DNA of 64,000 nucleotides, taken from the NCBI RefSeq assembly GCF_000355675.1, contig NC_020888.1:2498883-2562882 (forward strand), in the 5' to 3' direction. Under the pieces are notes generated by a model. It was not told where the DNA came from. It worked only from the letters and a program-made list of their open reading frames with translations, and did no database searches. The DNA comes from Thalassolituus oleivorans MIL-1 (GTDB lineage: Bacteria > Pseudomonadota > Gammaproteobacteria > Pseudomonadales > Oceanobacteraceae). The position numbers and the translations under genes were made by a program. Position 1 is the first letter of the stretch, and each line of letters opens with the position of its first letter. Shown here piece after piece: positions 9,160 to 17,156 of this stretch.

Positions 9160-10519
9160 ATGATCTTGCCCCGATAAAACGGACACATGAATTTTCTGCG
9201 TGTACGGACAGTCATCCTAAGAAGAATGCCCGATTGATCAGGAACGTCAATACCGCTAGTTTGAAAATACGAAGCAAGTTGCAGGAGGCTAGGATGCCTA
9301 AACCAAGAAAAGAACTCATATCACTCGAAGCCACACCCTACTACCACTGCGTTTCGCGCTGTGTAAGGCGTGCATTCTTATGCGGGACTGACAATGAGGG
9401 TCGTAGTTTCGAACATAGGCGCGGGTGGATTGAGCATTTATTGCTAGAACAAGCCAAGGTCTACTGTATTGATATCGCTGCCTACGCAGTAATGTCGAAT
9501 CACTTCCACGCCGTACTTCATATAAACCAAGCCAAGTCTAAAGGGTTAACCGACATTGAAGTCGTTCAACGCTGGCATCAGTTATATAAAGGCACCCTCG
9601 TTTCACAACAGTTTGAGCGTGGCGAAGATCTCCGCGAAGACCAATGGATATTACTACGACGAAATATCGAAGAGTGGCGCTCACGACTAATGAGCATTAG
9701 TTGGTTTATGCGTCGATTGAACGAAACAATCGCGCGCTTAGCAAATGATGAAGATGAGTGCACGGGTCATTTCTGGGAAGGCCGATTTAAATCCCAAGCC
9801 TTGCTGGATGAAAAAGCTCTAGCCGCATGCATGGCCTACGTCGATTTAAATCCAGTGCGCGCAGCCATGGCAAAGACACCGGAAGAATCTAAGCATACAT
9901 CGGTGAAAAAACGTGCTGAGAAAGCAAAAGAAGCCTACTCCCCCAACCATCCCCAGCAACAAGTACCTGAACTTCTCAACTTTGCCGGAAACCCTAAACA
10001 GGATATGCCTGAGGGCATACCAATGCGCCTGACGGACTACTTGGAATTAGTTGACTGGACTGGCCGCCAAATCAGAGAAAATAAACGAGGCTCCATTTCT
10101 GAAGCTGAACCTGCAATTATGAATCGATTAGGTATTGACGCCGAACACTGGCTCTATATTACCCAGAATTTTGAATCTGAATTCAAGGGTGTTGTTGGTG
10201 CCGTCAATGAAGTGAAATCAAAAATCAGCTGCTTCTGGGACAAACAAAAAGAACGACGACGAACAGCGGGAATTCAAGCCTGCAAATTAAGGCTTTCGTA
10301 ACCTCGACAATCTGATTCAACACTCCCCATCCTAATTCAGAAGCCTTCTGAGATTTAATCTCGCCTAAAAATCGCGAATTTTAAGCAATATCACCGAAAA
10401 GTCCGCCGCATACTCCTACAGCACCAATAAAATCTTGTCGCGAAAATTTAAAAGAGTAAATTGCCGGCTACTCTCTTATCTTGACTGTCTTATTTATTCT
10501 TAAAGCGGGGGAAGATCAT
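9160..10519. mobile_element. IS200/REP-type transposase element inserted in an attC
   Basis: The bounds are an inverted repeat: ATGATCTTGCCCCG at 9160-9173 on plus and ATGATCTTCCCCCG at 10519-10506 on minus (13 of 14 identical). A second inner inverted repeat is GACAGTCA (9207-9214) / TGACTGTC (10482-10489). The one gene inside is a Y1/HUH-type transposase, oriented against the cassettes. The halves of an attC lie immediately outside both repeats. The exact ends are inferred; this family often lacks classical terminal repeats. Confidence 0.55.
9294..10301 (+). CDS. IS200-like / REP-associated Y1 transposase
   Basis: This 335-residue transposase starts at ATG 9294, chosen because GGAGG lies 8 bases upstream; the frame is open further back to 9234. 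The opening ISLEATPYYHCVSRCVRRAF and the HUH motif in YAVMSNHFHAVLHI mark the Y1 transposase_17 domain. The catalytic tyrosine should lie in the later helix around GHFWEGRFKSQALLDE to AYVDLNPVRAAM. A C-terminal extension of about 110 residues is usual in the longer gammaproteobacterial members. It nicks single-stranded DNA. It appears intact. Confidence 0.85.
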   Translation: MPKPRKELISLEATPYYHCVSRCVRRAFLCGTDNEGRSFEHRRGWIEHLLLEQAKVYCIDIAAYAVMSNHFHAVLHINQAKSKGLTDIEVVQRWHQLYKGTLVSQQFERGEDLREDQWILLRRNIEEWRSRLMSISWFMRRLNETIARLANDEDECTGHFWEGRFKSQALLDEKALAACMAYVDLNPVRAAMAKTPEESKHTSVKKRAEKAKEAYSPNHPQQQVPELLNFAGNPKQDMPEGIPMRLTDYLELVDWTGRQIRENKRGSISEAEPAIMNRLGIDAEHWLYITQNFESEFKGVVGAVNEVKSKISCFWDKQKERRRTAGIQACKLRLS

Positions 10520-10545
10520 TTGTCCGGTGAAGCCGCTTGTTATGC
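10520..10545 (-). repeat. 5' half of a split attC-like site
   Basis: On the minus strand this reads GCATAACAAGCGGCTTCACC, a good R''/L'' start. The TAA stop of the 158-residue cassette gene lies inside the GCATAAC core. The partner R' end is at 9111-9159, across the transposase element. Confidence 0.6.
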
Positions 10546-11016
10546 GCTTCTAGGACCAAGATGCTCACCAAGCAATTTACTAAATTCACTTTCATTTGAA
10601 AGCGCCCGTGACGGCACCATATGGAACATATTGCTCGTTGTATACAGGAGATAGATGCCTTTACCATACTTCCATTTGTGAATATCAGACCAACGTAAAT
10701 TACTTTCTCCCGATTCACTTTTGAAATTGATTCCTTGCTCCAATAAATGCATGGTGATTTCAGTTCTTAGCGCCCTGAGTTGGCGATACTGTTTCTTGGC
10801 GTTGAAAGGTATCAATAAGAACAGAACAGAAAAATAACCAATTACCCCACCAACAACACCACCAAACCCCATTGTCTTGTACTCGGTAAAAGCACCAACT
10901 AAAACCAACAGCAGCCCAATAACCACAAGTACCACCAATGTTTTATCGGAGCCTCTTCCGTTTAGCTTCATCGCGTTCACGACTTCAGATTCTGTCAATT
11001 TGTAACTACAGGTCAT
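10540..11016 (-). CDS. Cassette ORF: YcxB-like membrane protein
   Basis: This 158-residue protein has two close membrane segments (TLVVLVVIGLLLVLVGAF and GGVVGGVIGYFSVLFLLIPF). A soluble C-terminal domain has the pattern LRWSDIHKWKYGKGIYLLY...HMVPSRALSNESEF, resembling the YcxB-like C-terminal domain. The role of that family is unknown. An AGAGGT ribosome-binding site sits right after the attC end at 11032, and the stop codon is embedded in the next attC core, so it is a complete cassette gene. Confidence 0.7.
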   Translation of the reverse strand: MTCSYKLTESEVVNAMKLNGRGSDKTLVVLVVIGLLLVLVGAFTEYKTMGFGGVVGGVIGYFSVLFLLIPFNAKKQYRQLRALRTEITMHLLEQGINFKSESGESNLRWSDIHKWKYGKGIYLLYTTSNMFHMVPSRALSNESEFSKLLGEHLGPRSA

Positions 11017-11031
11017 CAGTACCTCTTAGCG

Positions 11032-11111
11032 CATAACGCCCGGCCTTAGGGCGCGCGCTTTTTGCGCGTCCCGCCACGCTTTTCAGTGGCATCAACGGCC
11101 ATTTGTTATAA
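11032..11111 (-). repeat. attC site between the 103- and 158-residue cassette ORFs
   Basis: On the minus strand it begins TTATAACAAATGGCCG and ends GGCCGGGCGTTATG, good R'' (TTATAAC) and R' (GTTATGC-like) cores about 80 bases apart. G+C-rich arms lie between them. Orientation agrees with the other sites. Confidence 0.75.
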
Positions 11112-11114
11112 ATA

Positions 11115-11426
11115 TCATCGCACATTTCGACTATCCCTGAGGTTGATACAGGCTTCCGACACACAAGCTTTTAGCATTTCCATCTTGAGCTCAACTTGCT
11201 GGTCGATGATAGCATTTGCCTCTTCAACCTCTCCGCGTGCTAATAACTCCTTAATTTTACTTAGTGTATCCAAGTCATATGCAGCATTCGAAGCTAACGA
11301 ATCTTCAATAATCCCAGTGGCGGCGTAGTCTACATGCTTATTGATAGCATCAACAAGGAAGGCAAAACCCCATAGGCCAAACACCAATAAAGTCGCGAAG
11401 AATAGAACTTGTTTCAGGTACTTCAT
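11115..11426 (-). CDS. Cassette ORF: small membrane-anchored protein, unknown function
   Basis: This 103-residue protein has an N-terminal hydrophobic anchor (VLFFATLLVFGLWGFAFLV) and a soluble, acidic helical part ending in two cysteines (KACVSEACINL). No family is recognised. It begins 14 bases after the end of the attC at 11441-11516 and its stop codon lies 3 bases before the next attC, so it occupies a cassette of about 400 bases, a common cassette size. Confidence 0.65.
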   Translation of the reverse strand: MKYLKQVLFFATLLVFGLWGFAFLVDAINKHVDYAATGIIEDSLASNAAYDLDTLSKIKELLARGEVEEANAIIDQQVELKMEMLKACVSEACINLRDSRNVR

Positions 11427-11440
11427 AGTTTCAAATATTT

Positions 11441-11516
11441 ATAACGCTGCCAACAGCGGCCGAGCGTAGCGAGGTCCAGCGCACGGAGTGCGCGATGCTG
11501 CTTGGCTTTGTTAGAT
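11441..11516 (-). repeat. attC site after hamB
   Basis: On the minus strand it starts ATCTAACAAAGCCAAGCAG and ends CCGCTGTTGGCAGCGTTAT. Both simple sites fit RYYYAAC and GTTRRRY, and the central CGCGCACTCCGTGCGC forms a strong stem. It marks the 3' boundary of the Hachiman cassette. Confidence 0.8.
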
Positions 11517-11539
11517 TGAGTAATACAGTATTTGGCCAA

Positions 11540-14134
11540 CTAATATCCAGCCTTCATCAAGTGCCTTTTAAAGATGTTCGGAAGTTTGTCTTTATCGATG
11601 ATGGCTAGCGCTTTTTCTGCAGAAGCATCGATCATCTTGACCTTGCTAGAGATTGAAAGTGCTACAGACCTGTTTATTCCGCAGCTCATTAACTCTAGAA
11701 CAACAGGGTCGTAGCTCCCCATTTCGAGCATAGAATGCAGGTTTAGAATATAGGCATTCTCTTCAATTTTTTCGTCGCTCAAAAAGTACGAAATCATGTC
11801 AGACCAGAGCATCAGGTACTTAACGGCAATGAAAGTTAGGTTAGTACTGATGTGACTAGTAACTCGCCTCGCAGCCTTATCGACTTCTGCCTCATCATTA
11901 TTGTTTTCACCAATGAGATCAAGAATGAAGAATTTATGCTTTTTTCCAGTCATCCAACGGTGTGCATCCCTTACAAGTCTTCCTATGTTGATGTAATTGT
12001 CGTTCGCATAGCCATTACTATTGAGCTCATATTCGATATTGAAAATTTCATTGAGCCTATCGAAAACACTCCATAGCTGAAAGTAATAGCTTTTTTCTTG
12101 GAACGCCACATAATCTAGATCACTACCACCTTTTGTCATGGGCTTCTTGCTTATCAGCCAGTTTCCTGCCCCTTCCGATTGAATCGCTTCGAAAAGCTTG
12201 TTTTGCAAGATAGGATCAATAAACGGATTTTTGGCTATAAGTTCTTGAGGTATAGTTATACCGTTGTACATAGATTCTATTTTTTTAGAAAAGATTTCGA
12301 CGTTTTCTGATGAAATCCCTGAGCTTGATAGAATCCTGTCGAAGTGATTTCTGTCAGTTTTAAATATTGACCTTAAGTAAGATAGGTTGCCGTAAATATC
12401 TTTATCACCTGTCATTTCGCGTATCTGATCTCCTGACATATCGGCAATAACTGATAGATAATCTTCATTTTTCTGAAGGAAAAGGTTTGAAGATGTATCA
12501 ACAGTTTTGTTTACGTCAGCTTCAAGTTTCTTGCTTCCCCATTCATCATCAACAACATCAATACAGTAGATTTCACCATAAAGTTTAGTATTGGCTCTGC
12601 CTGCGCGACCAAGAAGATTAAGAAAGTCAAAGGCAGGCATATCCTGTGAATTCACTTTAGGACTTATGACAATGAGTCTGTCTGCTGGCAAGTTCACACC
12701 TTGTAGCAAAGTGGATGTGCAAACAATATTCTTGATAATAGATTCCGAATATAGCTCCTCTACTTCTTGCCTTGCAATATCTGGAAGCCCTGCATGGTGA
12801 TATGCAACTCCAAGCCTAAGAGTTCGGATGAGTGAGTAATCTGGATGCACTTCTTCAGATAAGAAATCGATTAGATCCTTAACTCTAGAGTCGGCCGCCT
12901 CGATAATTTTTGGGTTCTTTGAGGCGATAACAGGAGCGATTTTGCTTGCCCATTTCTCTGAAAGGTTTTTCTTCGGAGCATAATAAATATTATGATCCTC
13001 AGGAGAAAACATATCTGCAATAACCTCTAGCGCCTCCCCTTTGTTTGTTTTTATCTTCGAATACAGTGATTTTTTCAACTTAATCTCACCTGAGATAATT
13101 CGTTGAGTTGGGCTTGATATTTTGTATTGGGCTATTTTTTTGCTCGGAAAAAAAGTAAGTGCCGACCGAACCTGAAACACTGGAGAGGATAGTGTTTGAT
13201 GATCAATAATAGAGATATTACAGATTTTCTTAATACTATCTGAAAGTGAGCTTATGAATGGCCCTGCGACGACAAGTTGGGTAGAAGCCCAAGTAGAGGT
13301 TACTCTATATAAGATGTTCTCAAATATAACCCCTCTCGAACCAGCTTCAATATTATGTACTTCATCCATGAATATTAATTCTGGTGGCGTTATATTTTTG
13401 TCTTGTAGAAGTTTCAAACATCTCTCTGGCGTCAGCACATAGATAGTGGCCAGATCATCTTCTTCATTAGCTATGTAGGTCGTATATACGTGCGCTTTTT
13501 CGTGGAACTGGCTCTTTAGCGCGTTGCTCACTTGATTTATCAGCGCTTTTGTTGGCACAATGAAAACGATATTCTTCGCGCCACCTTGTACCAGCTCCAG
13601 AATATATTTCTTAATTATGAAAGATTTACCCGCTGATGTTGGGGCAGAAATAGCTATGTTCTCTCCAGAGTTAAGAGACTCCCAAAGCTTTTTCTGAAAC
13701 TCAGTGAAAAAGATCTTTGTGTCATCGGAGAATTCGTGTTCTAGCAGTGCTCTGTGTGCCGCCAGTTCAAAATTTAGTAGCGTTCCATAATCGCTGAGTG
13801 TGTTTTCTTTATGGAAGAGTTTGGGTATATGGCTGCTGGTAATAAGGTTTCCAGCTCTTGATTGCAAGATATAGCACGCACGTTTGTATATTTCATTTTC
13901 TCTATCGGTCAGGTGGAGCAGCGCTCCAAAAGCATTTGCCATATTGCGCTCTTTATCATCGTCACTAAGAGCAGCTATCGAAGCGAGCCAGGTAGCTTTT
14001 TTGATCTCTTCATTATCAAGATCAACCTGTACATTATCTGCTACTTTATCCTCGAGAAATAGCTTTTCCAATAGCTTGTCAAACACTCGAATAAAATCTT
14101 CATGATTTGCTGCTTGAGAATATATCTGCGTCAT
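11540..14134 (-). CDS. hamB: Hachiman system helicase HamB
   Basis: This 864-residue superfamily 2 DExH helicase has Walker A APTSAGKS (about residues 164-171), motif II DEVH (257-260), motif V TSTLLQGVNLPA (about 473-484) and motif VI GRAGR (509-513). The order and the Ski2-like spacing fit HamB. In Hachiman defence HamB is the DNA-surveying helicase that holds the HamA nuclease in check until phage-related DNA is met. That role is family knowledge. It starts 5 bases after the hamA stop, so the two are translationally coupled. Base composition is AT-rich next to the housekeeping genes, in keeping with acquired DNA. Confidence 0.88.
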   Translation of the reverse strand: MTQIYSQAANHEDFIRVFDKLLEKLFLEDKVADNVQVDLDNEEIKKATWLASIAALSDDDKERNMANAFGALLHLTDRENEIYKRACYILQSRAGNLITSSHIPKLFHKENTLSDYGTLLNFELAAHRALLEHEFSDDTKIFFTEFQKKLWESLNSGENIAISAPTSAGKSFIIKKYILELVQGGAKNIVFIVPTKALINQVSNALKSQFHEKAHVYTTYIANEEDDLATIYVLTPERCLKLLQDKNITPPELIFMDEVHNIEAGSRGVIFENILYRVTSTWASTQLVVAGPFISSLSDSIKKICNISIIDHQTLSSPVFQVRSALTFFPSKKIAQYKISSPTQRIISGEIKLKKSLYSKIKTNKGEALEVIADMFSPEDHNIYYAPKKNLSEKWASKIAPVIASKNPKIIEAADSRVKDLIDFLSEEVHPDYSLIRTLRLGVAYHHAGLPDIARQEVEELYSESIIKNIVCTSTLLQGVNLPADRLIVISPKVNSQDMPAFDFLNLLGRAGRANTKLYGEIYCIDVVDDEWGSKKLEADVNKTVDTSSNLFLQKNEDYLSVIADMSGDQIREMTGDKDIYGNLSYLRSIFKTDRNHFDRILSSSGISSENVEIFSKKIESMYNGITIPQELIAKNPFIDPILQNKLFEAIQSEGAGNWLISKKPMTKGGSDLDYVAFQEKSYYFQLWSVFDRLNEIFNIEYELNSNGYANDNYINIGRLVRDAHRWMTGKKHKFFILDLIGENNNDEAEVDKAARRVTSHISTNLTFIAVKYLMLWSDMISYFLSDEKIEENAYILNLHSMLEMGSYDPVVLELMSCGINRSVALSISSKVKMIDASAEKALAIIDKDKLPNIFKRHLMKAGY

Positions 14135-14139
14135 ATTAT

Positions 14140-15087
14140 TTATTTTTCATTTGATACATAGTCTATGCCGTGAATTTCTCTATAGAGCGCGTGTTTGAAC
14201 TTAGATACATTAGTCAATGGTATAAGAAATACATCGATGTATACCTTCTTGAGCTCTGAGTATTTGTTTAATTTATCACCTAGAAGTTTTTGTATCTCTT
14301 TTGACCTGCCAGTTAGCCAGTCGCTGAACATCTGCTCTGCTTCGTCTTTATTCTTGGCCTTCTCTTCGATAGTACTAATTTTACTTGATTCGAAAACAAG
14401 AAGAACAGGGTGCGCCTTGACGCAACCTTTGTACTGTTTAGTACCCGGAGTAAATGCTTGATAAAGGCTCTCGGCATCATCTAGTGATGAAAAATTCTCT
14501 GAAATATTTGACCGAGCAATGAACATTTCATGTCCTAGTTGACCGGAACTATAGTTGTCGTAAAATCTATCCAGTGACTCTAACGCGTCTTCCATGGCCC
14601 CAGCAGCTCCTTGATGAATCTTGGATTCCCCAATTAAAATAGCCAATTCACCTTTATAGTCACCAAAAAAAATACCATCGCCGCCTTTGACTTGATCGTT
14701 CGTATTTGTAATAAGAGATAGTTTGTGACTCACAAGAGGTGTCTGGAGAAATTTTTCTGTTAAAAGGTATAGGAGTAGTTCTCCGTACTTACCATCCATA
14801 TCTGGATTTGTCTTTCCGAAAAATTTCATTGCTTTTTGGAATGGAACCTTACCTTCTTTATGAAAGCTCGCAAGCTGCTTCTCATCAAAAACATAGTGTT
14901 CGATTGATTCACTCAGTGACTCGGTTAGAGAGAGAATCTCTTGCTGAGTACCTGAAAAGTCCAGAGAGAAGAATCGACAGACGGTTTTCTTGTCGTCAAG
15001 AACGGAGTGGACTTTGAAATGATCGTCAATCCATGAGTGCTTGCCTGCTACGAGGCTTGGCCAGTTAATCGCCTTCAATTTGTCCAT
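14140..15087 (-). CDS. hamA: Hachiman system effector nuclease HamA (DUF1837)
   Basis: This 315-residue protein is a DUF1837/HamA nuclease. From ATG 15087 it shows GKYGELLLYLLTEK (glutamate about 103), KGGDGIF (aspartate about 137) and ILIGESKIH (glutamate 154, lysine 156). Together these form a PD-(D/E)XK-type nuclease site. HamA degrades DNA when released by HamB, giving abortive phage defence. An alternative TTG start at 15141 would abut the attC and add 18 residues; neither start has a strong ribosome-binding site. The same cassette carries hamB directly downstream. Confidence 0.87.
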   Translation of the reverse strand: MDKLKAINWPSLVAGKHSWIDDHFKVHSVLDDKKTVCRFFSLDFSGTQQEILSLTESLSESIEHYVFDEKQLASFHKEGKVPFQKAMKFFGKTNPDMDGKYGELLLYLLTEKFLQTPLVSHKLSLITNTNDQVKGGDGIFFGDYKGELAILIGESKIHQGAAGAMEDALESLDRFYDNYSSGQLGHEMFIARSNISENFSSLDDAESLYQAFTPGTKQYKGCVKAHPVLLVFESSKISTIEEKAKNKDEAEQMFSDWLTGRSKEIQKLLGDKLNKYSELKKVYIDVFLIPLTNVSKFKHALYREIHGIDYVSNEK

Positions 15088-15142
15088 ATTGATCGCTTTT
15101 ATATTAATACCTAATTGATTCCGCCTAGTTAATACAGACAAT

Positions 15143-15212
15143 CTAACGCCCGGCTCACCGGAAAATTGCGAGCGCAGCGAGTAATTTTTCCGAGTGCAGC
15201 AACTTGTTAAGC
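15143..15212 (-). repeat. attC site between the SIR2-like gene and hamA
   Basis: On the minus strand it begins GCTTAACAAGTTGCTG and ends GGTGAGCCGGGCGTTAG, canonical R'' and R' cores about 70 bases apart. An imperfect stem joins GAAAAATTACTCGC with GCGAGCGCAATTTTC-like sequence. The TAA stop of the SIR2-like gene is inside the first core. This is the best-preserved site of the array. Confidence 0.85.
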
Positions 15213-16208
15213 GACATTATTCCATGCGCCAGGACTGTTGCTTCGGAAAAAGCGTATTTGAACATTAGCGCCAAGAGTGTTCTGGATCGTATGACTCACC
15301 CTATTACAGTAGACTTGATCATTTCCATGCACCGAAACAGCAACATGGCGAATTTGAGATGAAGCAATACGCTGAAGAATATAAAGGTCTTGCTCCCAAA
15401 AACCCCATCCATATATAACCAACGAGGGCTCCAAAGAAGTGAGAACTTCTCTGTAAACTGTATTTAGATAACTACTACTGCGTATTGAATTTATTTTTTG
15501 CTGAGATGTACCTTCACTAACGAATAAAGGTACCACTGATTCGGATTGCCAGGCTTGAAGTATTGCTTCAAGCAGGCTATTCCCATTGCCTGTTACTTTG
15601 TACTCTGACTCAATGTTATTACGCGAGAGAACTAAGCTACCATGAGGGTAAAACGCAAGAGTTGTCGATGCATCTCCATAGATTGGATCGCGCAAACGAC
15701 GCCAATCCTCGTAAAATTGGCCATTAACAAAACAGTCTTTTAATGCATGACGATCACGCACGTCTATACCATACATAATGGCCCAGTAAAGTATCAGATC
15801 ATAATTCAGAGAAACCACTGTCCTGAAATGTTTCAAGAAAGCATAGATAGCAGGTATATCCTCTGAAATTTCCTGATACTCAGGATGAACATTCCTTACT
15901 GACTGGATAAGGCACTCACGCACCCTTACATAAGCTGCGTGTGTTCTTTCGTCGGGAATAGCTAGAGAGCGATTAACATTAGAAGCTTGCCATACTAGGC
16001 GCAACACAAGCTCGAAGTCCGAGGTCTGAAAAAAATCAAATAGTCGGTGAATATCATTAGTGAGAAGACCATGCTCACGTGCATGATCGATAAGAGACGT
16101 ATATCCAAAGCGTCCATCAACAGCCATACTGGCGCCATTGCCTAGCAGCAATGAACCACTGTAATAATTCTGGGCAATTTCTTCCCATTCAAAAATTCTA
16201 TGTTGCAC
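15207..16208 (-). CDS. SIR2-like (DUF4917-type) protein, probable defence NADase
   Basis: This 333-residue protein starts at GTG 16208 with GGAAGGAG 10 bases upstream. LLLGNGASMAV (about residues 21-30), VVSLNYDLIL (131-140) and FYPHGSL (186-192) match the GNG, N-D and H motifs of SIR2-like NAD-binding proteins of the DUF4917 type. A late segment YGWGFWEQDLYIL is also typical. Many SIR2-like proteins in defence islands deplete NAD upon phage infection. That role here is inferred from family and from the neighbouring Hachiman cassette. It is the first cassette of the array; its stop codon lies within an attC. Confidence 0.75.
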   Translation of the reverse strand: MQHRIFEWEEIAQNYYSGSLLLGNGASMAVDGRFGYTSLIDHAREHGLLTNDIHRLFDFFQTSDFELVLRLVWQASNVNRSLAIPDERTHAAYVRVRECLIQSVRNVHPEYQEISEDIPAIYAFLKHFRTVVSLNYDLILYWAIMYGIDVRDRHALKDCFVNGQFYEDWRRLRDPIYGDASTTLAFYPHGSLVLSRNNIESEYKVTGNGNSLLEAILQAWQSESVVPLFVSEGTSQQKINSIRSSSYLNTVYREVLTSLEPSLVIYGWGFWEQDLYILQRIASSQIRHVAVSVHGNDQVYCNRVSHTIQNTLGANVQIRFFRSNSPGAWNNVA

Positions 16209-16226
16209 TGCTTATTACTCCTTCCC

Positions 16227-16233
16227 GCTTAAC
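16227..16233 (-). other. Lone integron-type core site upstream of the first cassette (attI relic?)
   Basis: On the minus strand CGCTGTTAAGC contains the core GTTAAGC, 12 bases before the ribosome-binding site of the first cassette gene. I find no RYYYAAC partner within about 150 bases upstream, so it is not an attC. A leftover attI, or an attC that lost its other arm, would both fit. Confidence 0.4.
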
Positions 16234-16247
16234 AGCGTAATAGTATG

Positions 16248-16475
16248 CCGGCACACTTTGCCGGTTTTGACAAAGTTCCACCAGCATCATAAATTATTGA
16301 TTTAAAAGGGAAATACTCCATTACATCTGCAATCCATTCTGTGGAAGTGTGCCAGCACACTATTTCAGTTCTCTTGGCACACTAACTTGTAAACCAAGTT
16401 TGTAACTGGCTGATTTGATGGGAAATAAGCTAGCACTCAGGGTCAAAGCGTGCAACTGAATTTGTAAAGTGTGCC
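16248..16475. repeat. Cluster of GTGTGCC repeats in the 341-base gap before the array
   Basis: GTGTGCC or its complement occurs at 16250-16256, 16347-16353, 16376-16382 and 16469-16475. The second belongs to a palindrome GTGTGCCAGCACAC (16347-16360), and the first lies in CCGGC...GCCGG (16248-16265). No gene is seen in this gap. The repeats could bind a regulator or a recombinase. Confidence 0.5.
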
Positions 16476-16549
16476 TATATTGCTGCTTTAGTAAAAATAT
16501 ACTGTATATAAACTACAAATCTATCGATTATTTAATCGTAACTCGGACC

Positions 16550-16903
16550 CTATTCCGTCAACTGGGCAACATCACAATCTAACGCACGAGCCCAGGCTCT
16601 TAGAGTTTCTATATGAGGTTTATTTCCGAACTTCTCTGCCTGAGCAATGGCTCCTTGAGTAACGCCTAATTTTTCTGACATCTGCACTTGAGATAATCCT
16701 CGGTATTTGCGCCACGCAGCCATAGGACTTAGACCTTTTTCAATCATAAGACCTACAACCTCATGAGGAACAGTGACGTGAGCATCAGCTTCAACAAGTG
16801 CTTGGTATTCATCATAAGGCACTACGGCGTACAAAGGTTTACCACTACTATCTCTAATAATCTGAGCTTCGGTTTTAATCCTGGCTTCAGTATGTTCGCT
16901 CAT
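16550..16903 (-). CDS. Antitoxin, HigA/XRE type with N-terminal Phd-like segment
   Basis: This 117-residue protein has two parts. Residues about 1-45 (SSGKPLYAVVPYDEYQALVE) resemble the Phd/YefM-type toxin-binding arm. Residues about 60-117 hold a helix-turn-helix (WRKYRGLSQVQMSEKLGVTQGAIAQAE) of the XRE type. It should neutralise the toxin encoded just upstream and repress the pair's promoter. It overlaps the toxin gene by 17 bases. The toxin-first order is the HigBA layout. Confidence 0.85.
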   Translation of the reverse strand: MSEHTEARIKTEAQIIRDSSGKPLYAVVPYDEYQALVEADAHVTVPHEVVGLMIEKGLSPMAAWRKYRGLSQVQMSEKLGVTQGAIAQAEKFGNKPHIETLRAWARALDCDVAQLTE

Positions 16904-17147
16904 CTCGTTTTCTCACCTCTTGAATCGTTATGACTCGTACACCTTCATCTAGATCGAACAAAACGCGATATCGGCCTACCCTCAGGCGATAACCAGCCTT
17001 ATGACCTTTCAGTGCTTTCACATTTGTTGCCGTTGTTGGGCATTCACTTAATTCGTCTACAGCCTTGAAGATCGCCGTACGTTGTTTTTCAGGCTGAATC
17101 TTCCGCAGTTCCTTTACAGCTGTTTTCGTCCACTCAATCGAGAACAT
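16887..17147 (-). CDS. RelE/ParE-superfamily toxin
   Basis: This 86-residue toxin begins at ATG 17147, chosen for the perfect GGAGG 8 bases upstream; an ATG 12 bases earlier is also in frame. FSIEWTKTAVKELRKI, then ALKGHKAGYRLRVGRYRVLFDL and a terminal VRKRDERTY, are the RelE signature, with basic residues for mRNA cleavage on the ribosome. It is first in a two-gene operon with the antitoxin. The pair sits at the border between argG and the cassette array and may stabilise the region. Confidence 0.87.
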   Translation of the reverse strand: MFSIEWTKTAVKELRKIQPEKQRTAIFKAVDELSECPTTATNVKALKGHKAGYRLRVGRYRVLFDLDEGVRVITIQEVRKRDERTY

Positions 17148-17156
17148 CAACACCTC

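Noticed and set aside
16209-16549. A further attC before the SIR2-like gene
   Set aside because: The GTTAAGC core is present but no matching second core lies within 150 bases, so I report only a lone core site.
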